A stretch of 64,000 nt of DNA from Triplophysa rosa. Taxonomy: Eukaryota > Chordata > Actinopteri > Cypriniformes > Nemacheilidae. The position numbers and the translations under genes are program-made. Where the stretch lies: assembly GCF_024868665.1 (NCBI RefSeq), contig NC_079901.1:4646142-4710141 (forward strand), read 5' to 3'. This document shows, piece by piece, positions 50,421 through 60,544 of the stretch (its first letter is position 1; each line of letters begins with the position of its first letter). The notes under the pieces are model-generated. The model saw only the letters and a list, made by a program, of their open reading frames with translations, did no database searches and had not been told where the DNA came from.

Positions 50421-51440
50421 GTGGTTCCAGAGGTGTCCGAGACTTCTAAAAGAGCTACATTTCTCCAGCGTGGCATGTCCCGCTGTTCTCGTTGGTGTGA
50501 TACTCTCATCGAGGAGGGGGACGGACACGATGTCTGCCTGAAGTGTTTGGGTGTCTGCTTCCCGTTCCGTGACAGCAGTGGCTACGGCCCTGCCATCCGC
50601 TACGGCGAGCGGCAAGGGTAATATGGGGATTATTGTAAGCATAAATCCATCAGCCAAGCGCTCGCGGACCGCTCGCACCCCGTCTCGCTCATCTGACCAT
50701 TCCCCAAGAGGCGGTCCTACCCCGTCTTGTTCCTCAGCCACGCAGTCGGAAATGATTTGTGATGACGATGAGATGTCCCTCGCAGCATCAGAGGGTGACC
50801 TACTGGCATCCGACCACGACGATTCTTTGGAGCTCCCTCCTTCGGGGGGTCGAGCCCAGGAAGATGTCAAGATGTCAGCCATGCTTTCCGGGGCCGCTGC
50901 CCATTCCCCGATGCTCGCGGCTGGACACATGGTACCTCGGGTCAGAGCGCAACTCCAAGCTGCGCCCGGCTCCGGTTCCATTCTTCATGGAAGCGCATGA
51001 GGAACTTAGTAAGACCTGGAACGCCCCCTTTTCGGCACGTTCACGTCAGACTAGTTTCGTCGCCCTTACTTCCCTCGATGGCGGGGCAGCTAGAGGCTAC
51101 GTCGATGTGCCCCAGGTGGAACGTGCAATCGCGGTGCACCTGTGCCCGCAGACGGCGGCCACCTACAGAGGTCGACCTAGACTCCCGTCCAAAGGTTTTC
51201 GGCATCTCTGGTGTCGAAGCTTACACTGCTGCGGGCCAAGCTGCCTCCTCTCTCCACGCCATGGACATGCTGCAGGTCCACCAGGCCAAGGCGGTGAAAG
51301 AGCTCCACGAGGGTAAAACCGACCCAGGGTTGATGCAGGAACTCCGCACCGCCACCGACCTCGCGGGCCCTGAGCCGGGTGATGTCCACACTTGTGGTCC
51401 AGGAGAGACAGCTCTGGCTCAAACTTGCGCAGATGCATGA
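50421..51440 (+). pseudogene. DIRS gag, frameshifted
   Basis: Pieces of one protein in successive frames: a Cys/His cluster (MSRCSRWCDTLIEEGDGHD, then VCLKCLGVC) at 50475-50620; a Ser/Pro/Asp-rich region 50620-50950; then FFMEAHEELSKTWNAPFSAR, LDGGAARGYVDVPQVERA and LCPQTAATYRGRP at 50980-51180; then AGQAASSLHAMDMLQVHQAK at 51210-51300. These match fish DIRS gag blocks in order. At least three frameshifts, so no single functional product. Confidence 0.75.
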
Positions 51441-52131
51441 CGCCGAGAAAGTCTGCTTTCTGATGTGGTCCTGGCGGGCCTCCAGAGGCCCCCCTTCGAG
51501 GCCCCCCTTCGAGCCCCTCAGAGATGCCGCTCTTTCTCACCTCACAATGAAGACAGCTCTCCTGATGGCGCTCGCCTCCATCGAGAGGGTAGGGGACCTA
51601 CAAGCATTCTCCGTGTCCACAGATTGCCTAGAATTCGGGCCCAGTGATTCTCACGTTATCCTGAGACCCTGGCCCGGCTACATGCCCAAAGTTCCCACCA
51701 CTCCCTTTCGGGACCAGGTGGTGAACTTGCAGGCGCTCCCCACCAGGGAGGAAGACCCAACCCCATCCGTGTGGTGTCCAGTACGCGCATTGCTCCTCTA
51801 CTTGAACCGCATGCAGAGCTTCAGGAGCTCTGAGCAGCTCTTTGTCTGTTTTGGAGGTCAGCAGAAGGGGAGGGCCATCTCCAAACAGAGTTTGGCGCAC
51901 TGGATTGTGGATGCCGTCACTACGGTGTACCGGTCCCAAGATCACCCATGCCCACTAGCAGTGAGAGCTCACTCCACCCGGGGTGTAGCCTCCTCGTGGG
52001 CACTGGCTCAGGGCGCCTCTCTGGCAGACATCTGCAAAGCTGTGGGTTGGGCTACGCCCAACACCTTCACGAGATTCTACAGCCTCCACGTAGAACCGAT
52101 GTCAGCTCGAGTCTTGCATGGCAACAGGTAA
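51379..52131 (+). CDS. DIRS tyrosine recombinase (with gag C-terminal remnant)
   Basis: 250 codons. Residues 1-28 are the gag C-terminus (STLVVQERQLWLKLAQMHDA); the recombinase joins at about residue 30. The catalytic set of the tyrosine recombinase family is complete: Arg70 in SIERVGDL, His198 and Arg201 in RAHSTRG, and Tyr234 in TRFYSL, with GW223-224 in between. DIRS elements use this enzyme in place of an integrase to insert circular cDNA. Reading frame intact, but the element could only move with RT supplied in trans. Confidence 0.85.
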   Translation: MMSTLVVQERQLWLKLAQMHDAEKVCFLMWSWRASRGPPSRPPFEPLRDAALSHLTMKTALLMALASIERVGDLQAFSVSTDCLEFGPSDSHVILRPWPGYMPKVPTTPFRDQVVNLQALPTREEDPTPSVWCPVRALLLYLNRMQSFRSSEQLFVCFGGQQKGRAISKQSLAHWIVDAVTTVYRSQDHPCPLAVRAHSTRGVASSWALAQGASLADICKAVGWATPNTFTRFYSLHVEPMSARVLHGNR

Positions 52132-52484
52132 GACCGGCGGCCAGTAGGGCGTACGCCTGCGAAAGCACCTTCCCCCTTTCCTTCTAGGTGGGTCAGCATG
52201 CTATTCTCGCCTCCCTTCTTACCCCACTGGGTGAAGAACATGCATTCCATCCATCACTAAGCACCTCCTGTGGGCAGGCTGGGCAGAGCAGCCCTGCCCC
52301 CTTAGGCCGGGTACCAGCTGAGTTATCTACCGCATAGCTGTAACCGGACCTAGTGCTCCAGATGTAGCAACCCCCAACTGGGCGATTCCGTCTGATGTAT
52401 CCTCATGATTGGTTCCCACCTTGTGTAACACAGAGTTTGTGATGCACACCTCACAGCTAACATTGACACCGGTGGAACACTCTC

Positions 52485-53172
52485 TCAACTCAACTCAACT
52501 TTATTTATATAGCGCTTTTACAATTTTCATTGTTACAAAGCAGCTGTACATGAGACATATTGACTATAAGCAAAATAATTAAAGTTGTACCTGCAAAAAC
52601 AAGAAAAGGTTGAAAACACAAAAGACAGACATACCCACATACAAAACACTCCACACACACAATATGCACACGTACTAACACACATAGACATAGAGACACA
52701 CACACACACACGGATGCGCACGCACACACACACAACACACACACACACACGTACGTACACAGACAAGTACGCACACACACACACACACACACGCTCAGTG
52801 AGAGCACACATTTAGGATAAAGGAGAGAGAAGCACAGATCAAATATAACAGACTATAAATTCCTATATGCAATATTAATTAAGTAAAACTTTAAAATTCT
52901 AAAGCAGCCCCCCCCGGTCAGGCAGATAGTGCAAAAACAGTATGCAAATGGTGGCGAGGAACCCAAAACTCTAATCGAGAAAAAATACCTCAGGAGAACC
53001 CAGGCCCAACCAGGGGATTCCTGTTCCCCTCTGGCAAAAGCTGCTGCCTCTGCACAAGCTCCAGAGAGCTTGCACAACAAGGCTAAATAAAATAAATAAA
53101 CTTAATAATAAAATAAATTATAGTTTAAGATTATCATTAATAATCTAATAGCATTTGAAATTTTGTGGTGAA
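52485..53172 (-). mobile_element. LINE 3' end with CA microsatellite (copy B, inverted)
   Basis: Reverse complement of 43310-43995: (CTCAA)n and TTTATTTATATAGCGC at the left, a CA tract 52635-52795, GGTGGCGAGGAACCC and AGCATTTGAAATTTTGTGGT at the right. Open frames in the CA tract are not genes. Confidence 0.8.
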
Positions 53173-54450
53173 GACATGTCAACCGGTCCCAACCGGAACA
53201 CTATTACCTATGGGAAAGTACTTGGACCAGAATCAGAAGGTAAGATTTGTCTCGCTAGAGCAAAACGTTAGCAAAGTAAACAAGCAACATATAATGACTA
53301 CTCAGACCACAGATATGAATTTAACCAGGGTGAGGGTATATGTATTGTTCTGACATTTTGAGTTCTTTGAGATAAATTGGAATCAATATAAAAATAAAGG
53401 TTATAAGCAAATAAACCCAGATAAGTAAAATACAATGTGTTATAGAATGGGTTTATCAATCAGGACAAAATAAAGAGAAAATTCAAAATTCAAAAACAAT
53501 TCAAAATCCCAAAATCAGTTCACCAGTGTTGTGAAACACAAAATGAGTTTCTAAATGCTGCTAATTTTCAACAGCAGATTTCAAATGAAATTCAGTTTCC
53601 CATTTCAATAAAGCATAGATTCCATAGATTCCAAGAAAAAAATATATATATAATCGTATTGTCTCTTAGTGGTGAAGGACAAAAAAAACTTCTGTTCATG
53701 TCCAGAGAAATCCAGGAAACTTGAGGAAAAAACTCAAGATATAAGCAACTTTTTTGTCCTACCAGATCATAAAATGTGTTTTCTCTGTTCCAGGTACTAA
53801 CTGATGGGATGGCTCACCAGTCCGAAACAGGAAGTAAATCCACAGCACGGACAACTTTCGGGATCACAGCAGCAGGGATAATTCAATCACACATGGAAAG
53901 AACACAACAACAAAAAACCCGGCCTTGCAAAAACAAAGCCTAAACAATCATCAGTATTTCGTTGCAATAAACCATTTTAAATGAAATAAAAATTTCATTT
54001 TCTTCCATCAATCTACACATATGCAACACACAATGCTATTAACAATCCGCTCAATTTAGCAGATCTATGCATAGCGTTAGCAAAGCTAGCATCACATGGT
54101 GCACGTTTTTTCAGCAGAAAAATATTACATATGATGAAATTATACATCTTTTAAACATTCTCAAATATATACACACACAGTGATAGTATTAGGATGTAAA
54201 TAAAGCATTTTTAAAACATTTTCTGTCATCCACTATAACATTTTAAACTCGCTATTTTCGCATTCACTCCTAAATAGTGACATCCAGCTCTCAGATAAAA
54301 TAAAACATTTCTTATAAAGAAAATGGTACTCACCAAGGAGAAATGTAATACAAAAATGAAAAGAAATGAGGTATTTACCCCGCAAAACTCAGGTTAGATT
54401 CTATTCCTTCGGTTTGTAAGCGCTAAATTTCTTCAACATCATTTCCACCT
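53173..54450. other. No gene recognised
   Basis: AT-rich sequence between two retroelement insertions. The CCGGTCCCAACCGGAACAC just after 53172 echoes CACCGGTGGAACAC just before 52485, which may mark the site into which copy B inserted in the DIRS 3' region. Confidence 0.45.
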
Positions 54451-54643
54451 AGGTCAAGGTCAAGGTCATTTTTATTTATATAGCACCTTTAACAACATTA
54501 AATACTGACCAAAGTGCTTCACAGTAACATACTATAATGATAAAATAAAAATACAGGGAAACAAAAATTTAAAAGAAACAACATTAAACCATGTAAAAAC
54601 AGAAACGAAAAAATTAACTCACTAAGACCAACATATCCAACAA

Positions 54644-55274
54644 CTATGAAAAGGCCTGAGAAAAGAGATACGTTTTCAATGATGATTTAAATCCATATAA
54701 GGAAGATGAAAACCTAACAGATTGAGGTAACGAGTTCCACAGCTTTGTGTCAAAAACAGAAAATGCTCTATCACCTTTAGATTTCAAATGAGACAAAGGG
54801 ACAGTTAATAGATTTTCAGAGGAAGATCTAAGAGATCTCCGAGGTGAATATGGACAAATAAGGTCTGAGATATAAACTGGAGCCAAACCATGCAAGGCTT
54901 TAAATACAAAAGTTAAAACCTTGTACTCAATTCTAAATTTAACTGGTAGCCAATGCAGATGTACTAAAATAGGGGTGATATGCTCCCGCTTCTTTTTCCC
55001 CATTAAGAAGCGGGCTGCAGCATTTTGAACCAGTTGTAAACGTGATATGGAAAACTGGTTGACACCAGAATACAGAGAATTACAATAATCAAGCCTTGTA
55101 GAAATGAAGGCATGAATAACTGTCTCTAAATCACCAAAAGATAGAAAAGATTTCAGTTTACGTAAACCCCTAAGTTGGAAAAAACTAGCACTTACAGCAG
55201 AGTTTATTTGCTTGTTGAAATTTAACTCTGAATCGAAACAACACCCAAGTTCTTTACATGAGTACGGATATTTG
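54644..55274 (-). pseudogene. LINE reverse transcriptase C-terminal domain
   Basis: Continuous frame: LGCCFDSELNFNKQINSAVS, STRLDYCNSLYSGV, LQLVQNAAARFLMGKKKREH, HWLPVKFRIEYKVLTFVFKA, LHGLAPVYISDL, SLRSSSENLLTVP and LKTYLFSQ then stop. Standard C-terminus of fish L2-type LINEs. The 5' side is cut by the composite insertion. Confidence 0.85.
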
Positions 55275-55656
55275 TGTCATGGCTTTGCCTCTATTAGTCA
55301 TGTTTTTCTTGGTCCTGTGGCAGAGCTATGACAAAGCCTCTGGTTATTTGTGGAGAGAAACATATTGTTGTCCTGTTGACAATAATATGCGTTCTCTCCA
55401 GTGTCTTGTCATTGGCCCCGCCCCTCTCGTTTCATGTATTGCTTTCCTTCCGTGTCTAATGTTTCCCACCTGCCCTAGCTCGTTATCCCTCGTTTGTCTT
55501 TCCTATATATACCCTCATGTTTCTTTGTCCTGTGCTCGTGTATTACATTGTACTGTGTATGTATCGTTTACCTGTACCTGTACCTGTACCTTGTGCTTGT
55601 GCCCCCGTTCCTTCGTGACAGAATACACGAGCCATACTCTGAACCCAGCGGGCAGC

Positions 55657-56331
55657 ATGGAGGAGTCGGATGAGGCGTACAGGAGCCGCCAGGCTCACGT
55701 CCTGTTCAGCTTCCGCCAGAGGGGAACTCCAGTGAGAGACTTCGCCATGGACTTCCTGTCCACTGCGTGCTACTTAGGGTTCATCGAGGCAGAGCTGAAG
55801 GTAATATTCAACAGCTGCCTCGATGAACCCTTCGAACCAGCAGAGATCCACCGGTTGAGACCCCGCATGTCCATGGCGGAGCCTCTCACGGTGCTGGCGG
55901 CTATCCCCGAGGACGGCCCCTTGCAGATTGGGGATGTGGGTGTCGCCACACCGTCCTCTCCACCAGCAGCGAGCCTCGGTGGCAAGCGGGGGAGGCGAGC
56001 GTCCTGGGGATCTACCTCCGAGGAGTCCCAGCCGGAGCCAGCCGTGCCTTATACATCCTTCCTTCAGCCGACCACCAGGTGGGTGGCTTGGCGGAAGAAG
56101 AGGCAGCGGCAGGCAGCATGGACTCCAATCCAGCTGGTGCAGCCGGCGTCCAGTCCGGTGCAGCCGGCGCCCAGTCCGGTGCAGCAGGTTCCCAGTCCGG
56201 TACAGCCGGTGTCCAGTCCCGTATCCAGTCCTGTGTCTAGTCCCGTGTCCAGTCCGGTGCAGCCGGCATCCCGTCCGATGGTGCAGCCGGAGTCCAGTCC
56301 GGTGATCCAGCCGGCGTCCAGTCCGGTGTAG
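55657..56331 (+). CDS. Gag-like, proline-repeat protein of TIR element (copy 1)
   Basis: Open frame from ATG 55657 (MEESDEAYRSRQAHVLFSFR) to stop at 56331; the longer frame upstream is leader sequence. A helical N-terminal half (RDFAMDFLSTACYLGFIEAE, LKVIFNSCLDEPF) resembles retroelement gag-type domains of many predicted cyprinid proteins. It is followed by GDVGVATPSSPPAASLGGKR and a basic patch, then a 12-bp-periodic Pro/Ser/Val/Gln tail (VQPASSPVQPA). No enzyme domain. The repeat tail continues past the stop to 56540 in frame-shifted form. Confidence 0.6.
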   Translation: MEESDEAYRSRQAHVLFSFRQRGTPVRDFAMDFLSTACYLGFIEAELKVIFNSCLDEPFEPAEIHRLRPRMSMAEPLTVLAAIPEDGPLQIGDVGVATPSSPPAASLGGKRGRRASWGSTSEESQPEPAVPYTSFLQPTTRWVAWRKKRQRQAAWTPIQLVQPASSPVQPAPSPVQQVPSPVQPVSSPVSSPVSSPVSSPVQPASRPMVQPESSPVIQPASSPV

Positions 56332-56545
56332 CTGGCGTCCCAGCCGGTGATCCAGCCGGCGTCCTGTCCAGTGCAGCCAGCGTCCCAGCCGGTGATCCAG
56401 CCGGTGATCCAGCCGGCGTCCCAGCCGGTGATCCAGCCGGGGTCCAGTTCGGTGATCCAGCCGGCGTCCAGTCCGGTGATCCAGCCGGCGTCCAGTCCGG
56501 TGCAGCTGGCGTCCAGTCTGGTGCAGCCGGCGCCCAACCTTGCCC
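56140..56545 (+). repeat. 12/24-bp minisatellite CCGGTGATCCAGCCGGCGTC
   Basis: About 30 units of a CAGCCGGYGTCCAGTCCGGT pattern coding for V-Q-P-A-S-S-P in the sense frame. The inverse-complement version is at 56940-57205. Confidence 0.85.
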
Positions 56546-56882
56546 GGTCCCCCCAGGACTTCCTCTGGAAAGAAAGCAATACATGAAACAAGAGGGGCGG
56601 GGCCAATGACAAGACACTGGAGAGAACGCATATTATTGTCAACAGGACAACAATATGTTTCTCTCCACAAATAACCAAAGGCTTTGTCATGGCTCTGCCA
56701 CAGGACCAAGAAAAACATGACTAATAGAGGCAGAGCCATCACAGAAGCCCCCCCTTTAATGAGCACCACCAGGTGCTCACGAAGGGGTAGACTGATGAGA
56801 CAAGGTAGACTGAGACAGAGACAAGAACAGACAAAACATGGAGAACAAAATCAGAGGCAGACAAGACAAATCAACAATGTGA

Positions 56883-57740
56883 CTAGGGTGGGACAATAAA
56901 AATAACAAACATGGGAGGGGGGGTGGGACCAAACAAGGGATGGATCACTGGACTGGACGCCGGCTGGATCATCGGCTGGGACGCCGGCTGGATCACCGGC
57001 TGGGACGCCGGCTGGATCACCGGACTGGACGCCAGCTGCACCGGACTGGACGCCGGCTGCACCGGACTGGATTCCGGCTGCACCGGACTGGATACCGGCT
57101 GCACTGCACTGGATACCGGCTGCACCGGACTGGACACAGGACTGGACACAAGACTGGACATCGGGCTGGACGCCGGCTGCACCGGACTGGTCGTCAACTG
57201 CACCGGCTGGGTTGGAGTCCACGCTGCCCGCCGCTGCCTCTTCTTCTTCCGCCGAGCCACCCGGCTGGTGGTCGGGTGATGGAAGGAGGTATAAGGCACG
57301 GCTGGCTCTGGCTGGGACTTCTCGGAGGTGGATCCCCAGGACTCACGTCTCCCCCGCTTGCCACCTAGGCTTACTGGTGGCGAGGCTGCAGTGGGTGAGG
57401 AGAGCGGTGTGGCGACGCCTAAAACCCCGATTTGCAGGATCTGACCCTCCTGTATGGCAGCCAGCGGAGATGGGTGGTAGTGTCTTGTTGAGACCCTGGA
57501 CTCCGGTCGGTTCATGACGTACCGCCACATGACATCGAAGTCCAGCGGTCTCAACGACCGCATCTCCGCCCGCGACAGGGGGTCACTGAGACCGGCGTTA
57601 AAAAGCACCGCCACCTCCTCCTCCCCGAAGACATCCTCCTCTGCGGCATCCAGGAACCTATACAGATAGTCCTCGATGTCATCTTTCCCCTGACGAATGC
57701 CGCAGAGGAGGCGAGCCTGGTGGGACCGTCTCGTGCCCAT
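56883..57740 (-). CDS. Gag-like, proline-repeat protein of TIR element (copy 2)
   Basis: 285 codons starting MGTRRSHQARLLCGIRQGKD. IEDYLYRFLDAAEEDVF, VAVLFNAGLSDPLSRAEM and LRPLDFDVMWRYVMNRP form a gag-like alpha-helical region. Then GVLGVATPLSSPTAASPPVS LGGKRGRRESWGSTSE, closely parallel to copy 1, and a VQPASSPV/VIQPASQPV repeat tail. The N-terminal halves of the two copies differ more than the middles, so they are diverged relatives and not a recent inverted duplication. No RT or integrase found. Confidence 0.6.
   Translation of the reverse strand: MGTRRSHQARLLCGIRQGKDDIEDYLYRFLDAAEEDVFGEEEVAVLFNAGLSDPLSRAEMRSLRPLDFDVMWRYVMNRPESRVSTRHYHPSPLAAIQEGQILQIGVLGVATPLSSPTAASPPVSLGGKRGRRESWGSTSEKSQPEPAVPYTSFHHPTTSRVARRKKKRQRRAAWTPTQPVQLTTSPVQPASSPMSSLVSSPVSSPVQPVSSAVQPVSSPVQPESSPVQPASSPVQLASSPVIQPASQPVIQPASQPMIQPASSPVIHPLFGPTPPPMFVIFIVPP
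56940..57205 (-). repeat. 12/24-bp minisatellite (inverted copy)
   Basis: GCTGGATCACCGGCTGGGAC-type units; complement of the repeat at 56140-56545, part of copy 2's coding tail. Confidence 0.85.
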
Positions 57741-58432
57741 GCTGCCTACTGGGTTCGTAGTGGCTCGTGGATTCGGTCACGACTGGCACGAAAGAACCCA
57801 ATTGCAGGCAGGCGGTGGTGAAGGGGTTAACAAGGATTTTATTAAAATACAAACAAAAACACCCATGATGGGGAAAACTATAACAAAACATGAACTATGA
57901 ACTTAGGAACAAAAAGGAGGAATACAAAACAAAACACTTCCCACGTGGGGGCAAAAGACTAACAAAATAAACTCGACACAACGTCTTACAAAACACGGAG
58001 GGGTAAATAAGGCAGGGCACAAAACTCACAGATGACGGACAAGGTAAGGAACAGGATCTCAGACAAGAACACGGGCGCACGACCACGGTACAAGAACACA
58101 CAGAACGCAGTACAATCCACGAGCACAGGACAAAGAAACATGAGGGTATATATAGGAAAGACAAATGAGGGATAACGAGCGAGGGCAGGTGTGGAACATA
58201 AGACACGAGAGGAAAGCAATACAAGAAACGAGAGGGCCAATGACGAGACACTGGAGAGAACATATATTATTGTCAAAAGGACAATAATATGTTTCTCTCC
58301 ACACATAACCAAAGACTTTGTCATGGCTCTGCTACAGGACCAAGAAAAACATGACTAAATGAAGCAGAGCCATGACATATGAAGAAGGCCTGCTCTCGGG
58401 TTTTAAAATAGCAATAGAACATTCAAATATGA

Positions 58433-59101
58433 TCAGTGATCAGACAGCTCAATGTTTGTTATAGGACAACCTGATGACATAACAAGGTCAAGTGTGTGGC
58501 CCTGCATATGTGTGGGACCAGACATAAATTGTGTAAGGCTGAAGGAATCTAAAAGTTGAGTAAACTCTCTTACAAGTGGCTTTTGCGGACAGCACACATG
58601 TACATTGAAATCACTTAAAAGCAGAAAAATATCTGCTTTTATAGCCAAAATAGATAAAAAATCTGAGAACTCTGTTAAAAAGTCCTTATTGGATTTTGGC
58701 GCTCTATAAATCAAGGCGCAAAGCAAAGGTTCAGATAAATCTACTTCACAAACTGAAGCCTCAAAACTGGAATAAACATCTATAGGAAAAGGCCTGCATG
58801 AAAACCTATTCTTAGAAATCACAGCAACCCCCCCACCCCGACTAAAAGTTCTATGGCAACTGAGATAATTGCAGTTCGTAGGGCAGAGTTCAGACAGAGA
58901 AACACGATCCTCTGGTGCAAGCCAAGTTTCAGTAATGAACAGAAAATCCAAGTTATTTGCTGATAAAAACTCATTCAACAGAAAAGTTTTGTTTGTAACC
59001 GATCTGGCATTTATCAAGGCCATTTTAAGTGGCATCACGTTCTTTTCCTGTAAAGAGGGGTCATGAAAAACAGTCTTAGATAAGGAACGAAGAAAATCCA
59101 A
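58433..59101 (-). pseudogene. LINE AP-endonuclease domain
   Basis: 222 codons. MALINARSVTNKTFLLNEFL, LDFLFITETWL, GGGVAVISKNR, then a catalytic segment LLLSDFNVHV (Ser replaces the usual Gly of GDFN) and final SDH. This nicks target DNA in L2/CR1-type LINEs. Read-through to RT is broken by a frameshift right after SDH. Confidence 0.85.
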
Positions 59102-59993
59102 ATTTGCACCACACTGTGATTGTTTCCAACGCGAGGCATGCCACGTTGTGGGCTATAAAACAGGTATTGGTCCAGGACTGCCAGTAGGAGCTGGACAACT
59201 TGACCGTGAACCCCGGTGAACATATCTCGAACGACGATGAATTCCCAACTCAACGCACCGCAAATAAGTGCTTGGCATCAGGCGAAACCTTGTCGACAGT
59301 TCAAACGCTTGAGTTCTGAAGCAGAATAGTTGACTAACACACTGCTACCAGCCAGTGGTGAAGACATATTAAAGGGGTAACGTACACTATTCCAAGTGAC
59401 GAACACCACCAACACAGTCAATAAAATCCAGCCACCAAACAGCGACACAGTCATAATAATATTGCACCGCAGGGAACACCCACCAGTTTCCGAAACTGAG
59501 ACAAATCCATTGATGGTTTATAATGCTAATCCATATGTCCATGCGTAGTCCTTAAAGATGTTTTATGGCGAAGACGTAGGAACTCTCACCACATCTGCAA
59601 CTCCACGGTGAGATAGGCTGTGGCGATGCATCCGCTCAAGCAGGTGCCGAGCACGAAAACAAATCCGACGAAAATCAACAGCACACGTCCAATCCTTCAC
59701 TCCTCAAAGTAGCCAAGTGCCTTGTTTGTCTTGAAAAAAACGCAGAGTTTTCCTCAGAGGCAACTTCAATCAAGCGCAATCCATCGGCCACTCAACGAAA
59801 ATATAATAAAATTGGATAAGTGAGACTTAGCTTGTTTTAAACTAGTTTAGACATATAGAATTACATAAATATATAAAAATAAATAAAAACCGGAGAGCAG
59901 CGGCAGACATACACGCACAGCGTTCACTCAAACAGACACACCTCCCAGGACATATCTACATGACACATTAACGTCGAAGTGGTAATACTTTTA

Positions 59994-60233
59994 GGCCCGG
60001 TTTCACAGACCAGGCTTAAGGCTAGTCCCAGACTAAAATTAATGTGTGACCTGTCTTAACTGAATATAACTTGCCCAGAAATATCATAAAATATATCAGT
60101 GCCATTGTTTTGTCTCAAGATGCACACCAGTAATGTATTCTTCTAAGGCATTTTTATGAAAGCGACATAAATATCTTAATTCAACTAAGGCATAGTCCTG
60201 GTTTAAGCTAAATTGTGTCTGTGAAACCGGGCC
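59994..60233. mobile_element. Harbinger-type MITE
   Basis: Perfect 17-bp TIRs GGCCCGGTTTCACAGAC / GTCTGTGAAACCGGGCC, TTA direct repeat at 59991-59993 and 60234-60236 (3-bp TWA target of PIF/Harbinger). 240 bp. Confidence 0.88.
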
Positions 60234-60544
60234 TTAATCTGATTAGTTTGTTAATAATTAAGATCAATCAATACTTTAGATCGCTCTAAAAATAACTCGC
60301 TGAGTATACTTTCTTCGGTTACGTTTTCATATAATTTTCACAGCTGTCCTTCTTTACCCGGAACTACTTTAGCAGGGGGCGGAGCTAACCTTTCACTTTC
60401 TCAGCGCCTTCTTCCTTCGTTTAAATTAGTTATAATTAAAACAACAAACGTTGTTTGAAGACCATGTTGGTGTCTCCACTAAACTCCCTATGGTAGGAAG
60501 TGGTCTCTCTAGCGCGTTCCCCCACTGAGGAAATAGCGCTTACT

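Larger units (their letters stand above)
50236..52480 (+). mobile_element. DIRS retrotransposon, internally deleted (gag joined to tyrosine recombinase)
   Basis: Starts with a promoter-like terminus also present at 60968 (ATTTGCATGCCGGACTCCGC, then GGTATAAAAGG at 50290). Gag remnants occupy 50421-51440 in shifting frames, and the tyrosine recombinase 51379-52131. The whole reverse transcriptase, RNase H and methylase-like region (normally about 3 kb) is absent. Right end near 52480, where the inverted LINE-tail repeat starts; the exact terminal repeats are not resolved. Confidence 0.8.
55275..58377. mobile_element. Composite TIR element with two head-to-head gag-like genes
   Basis: Outer ends TGTCATGGCTTTGC and GCAGAGCCATGACA. 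The 180-bp terminal block occurs three times: 55275-55455 (forward), 56563-56743 and 58200-58377 (both inverted to the first). Left part (55275-56743) is a complete element with a plus-strand gene; the right part (56744-58377) is a second copy on the minus strand sharing the same 5' leader of about 330 bp but lacking its own second end. Both genes converge on the middle. Inserted in the LINE at 54455-59110. Confidence 0.75.
54455..59110 (-). mobile_element. L2-like LINE, split by a composite element and lacking the RT core
   Basis: Minus strand. Endonuclease 59101-58433, then a frameshifted LIIFECSIAILKPESRPSS (58433-58380); the 55275-58377 insertion; then the polymerase C-terminus from 55274 to 54644; then a 3' UTR ending in (GACCTT)n near 54455. 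The RT catalytic core (finger/palm, FADD box) that should lie between is missing. Unassigned sequence 59111-59990 may be its 5' part. Confidence 0.75.

Noticed and set aside
50313..50981. 222-codon minus-strand frame opposite DIRS gag
   Set aside because: Antisense to gag; residues do not match any DIRS product.
55774..56769. Long minus-strand frame opposite the gag-like gene (331 codons)
   Set aside because: Shadow of the sense repeat; Arg/His/Thr/Gly periodicity reflects the minisatellite. The same applies to 56064-56690, 56237-56617 and the plus-strand frames at 56911-57368.
56140..57205. CRISPR-like array
   Set aside because: Regular repeats lack unique spacers and code for a Pro/Ser tail; the genome is eukaryotic.
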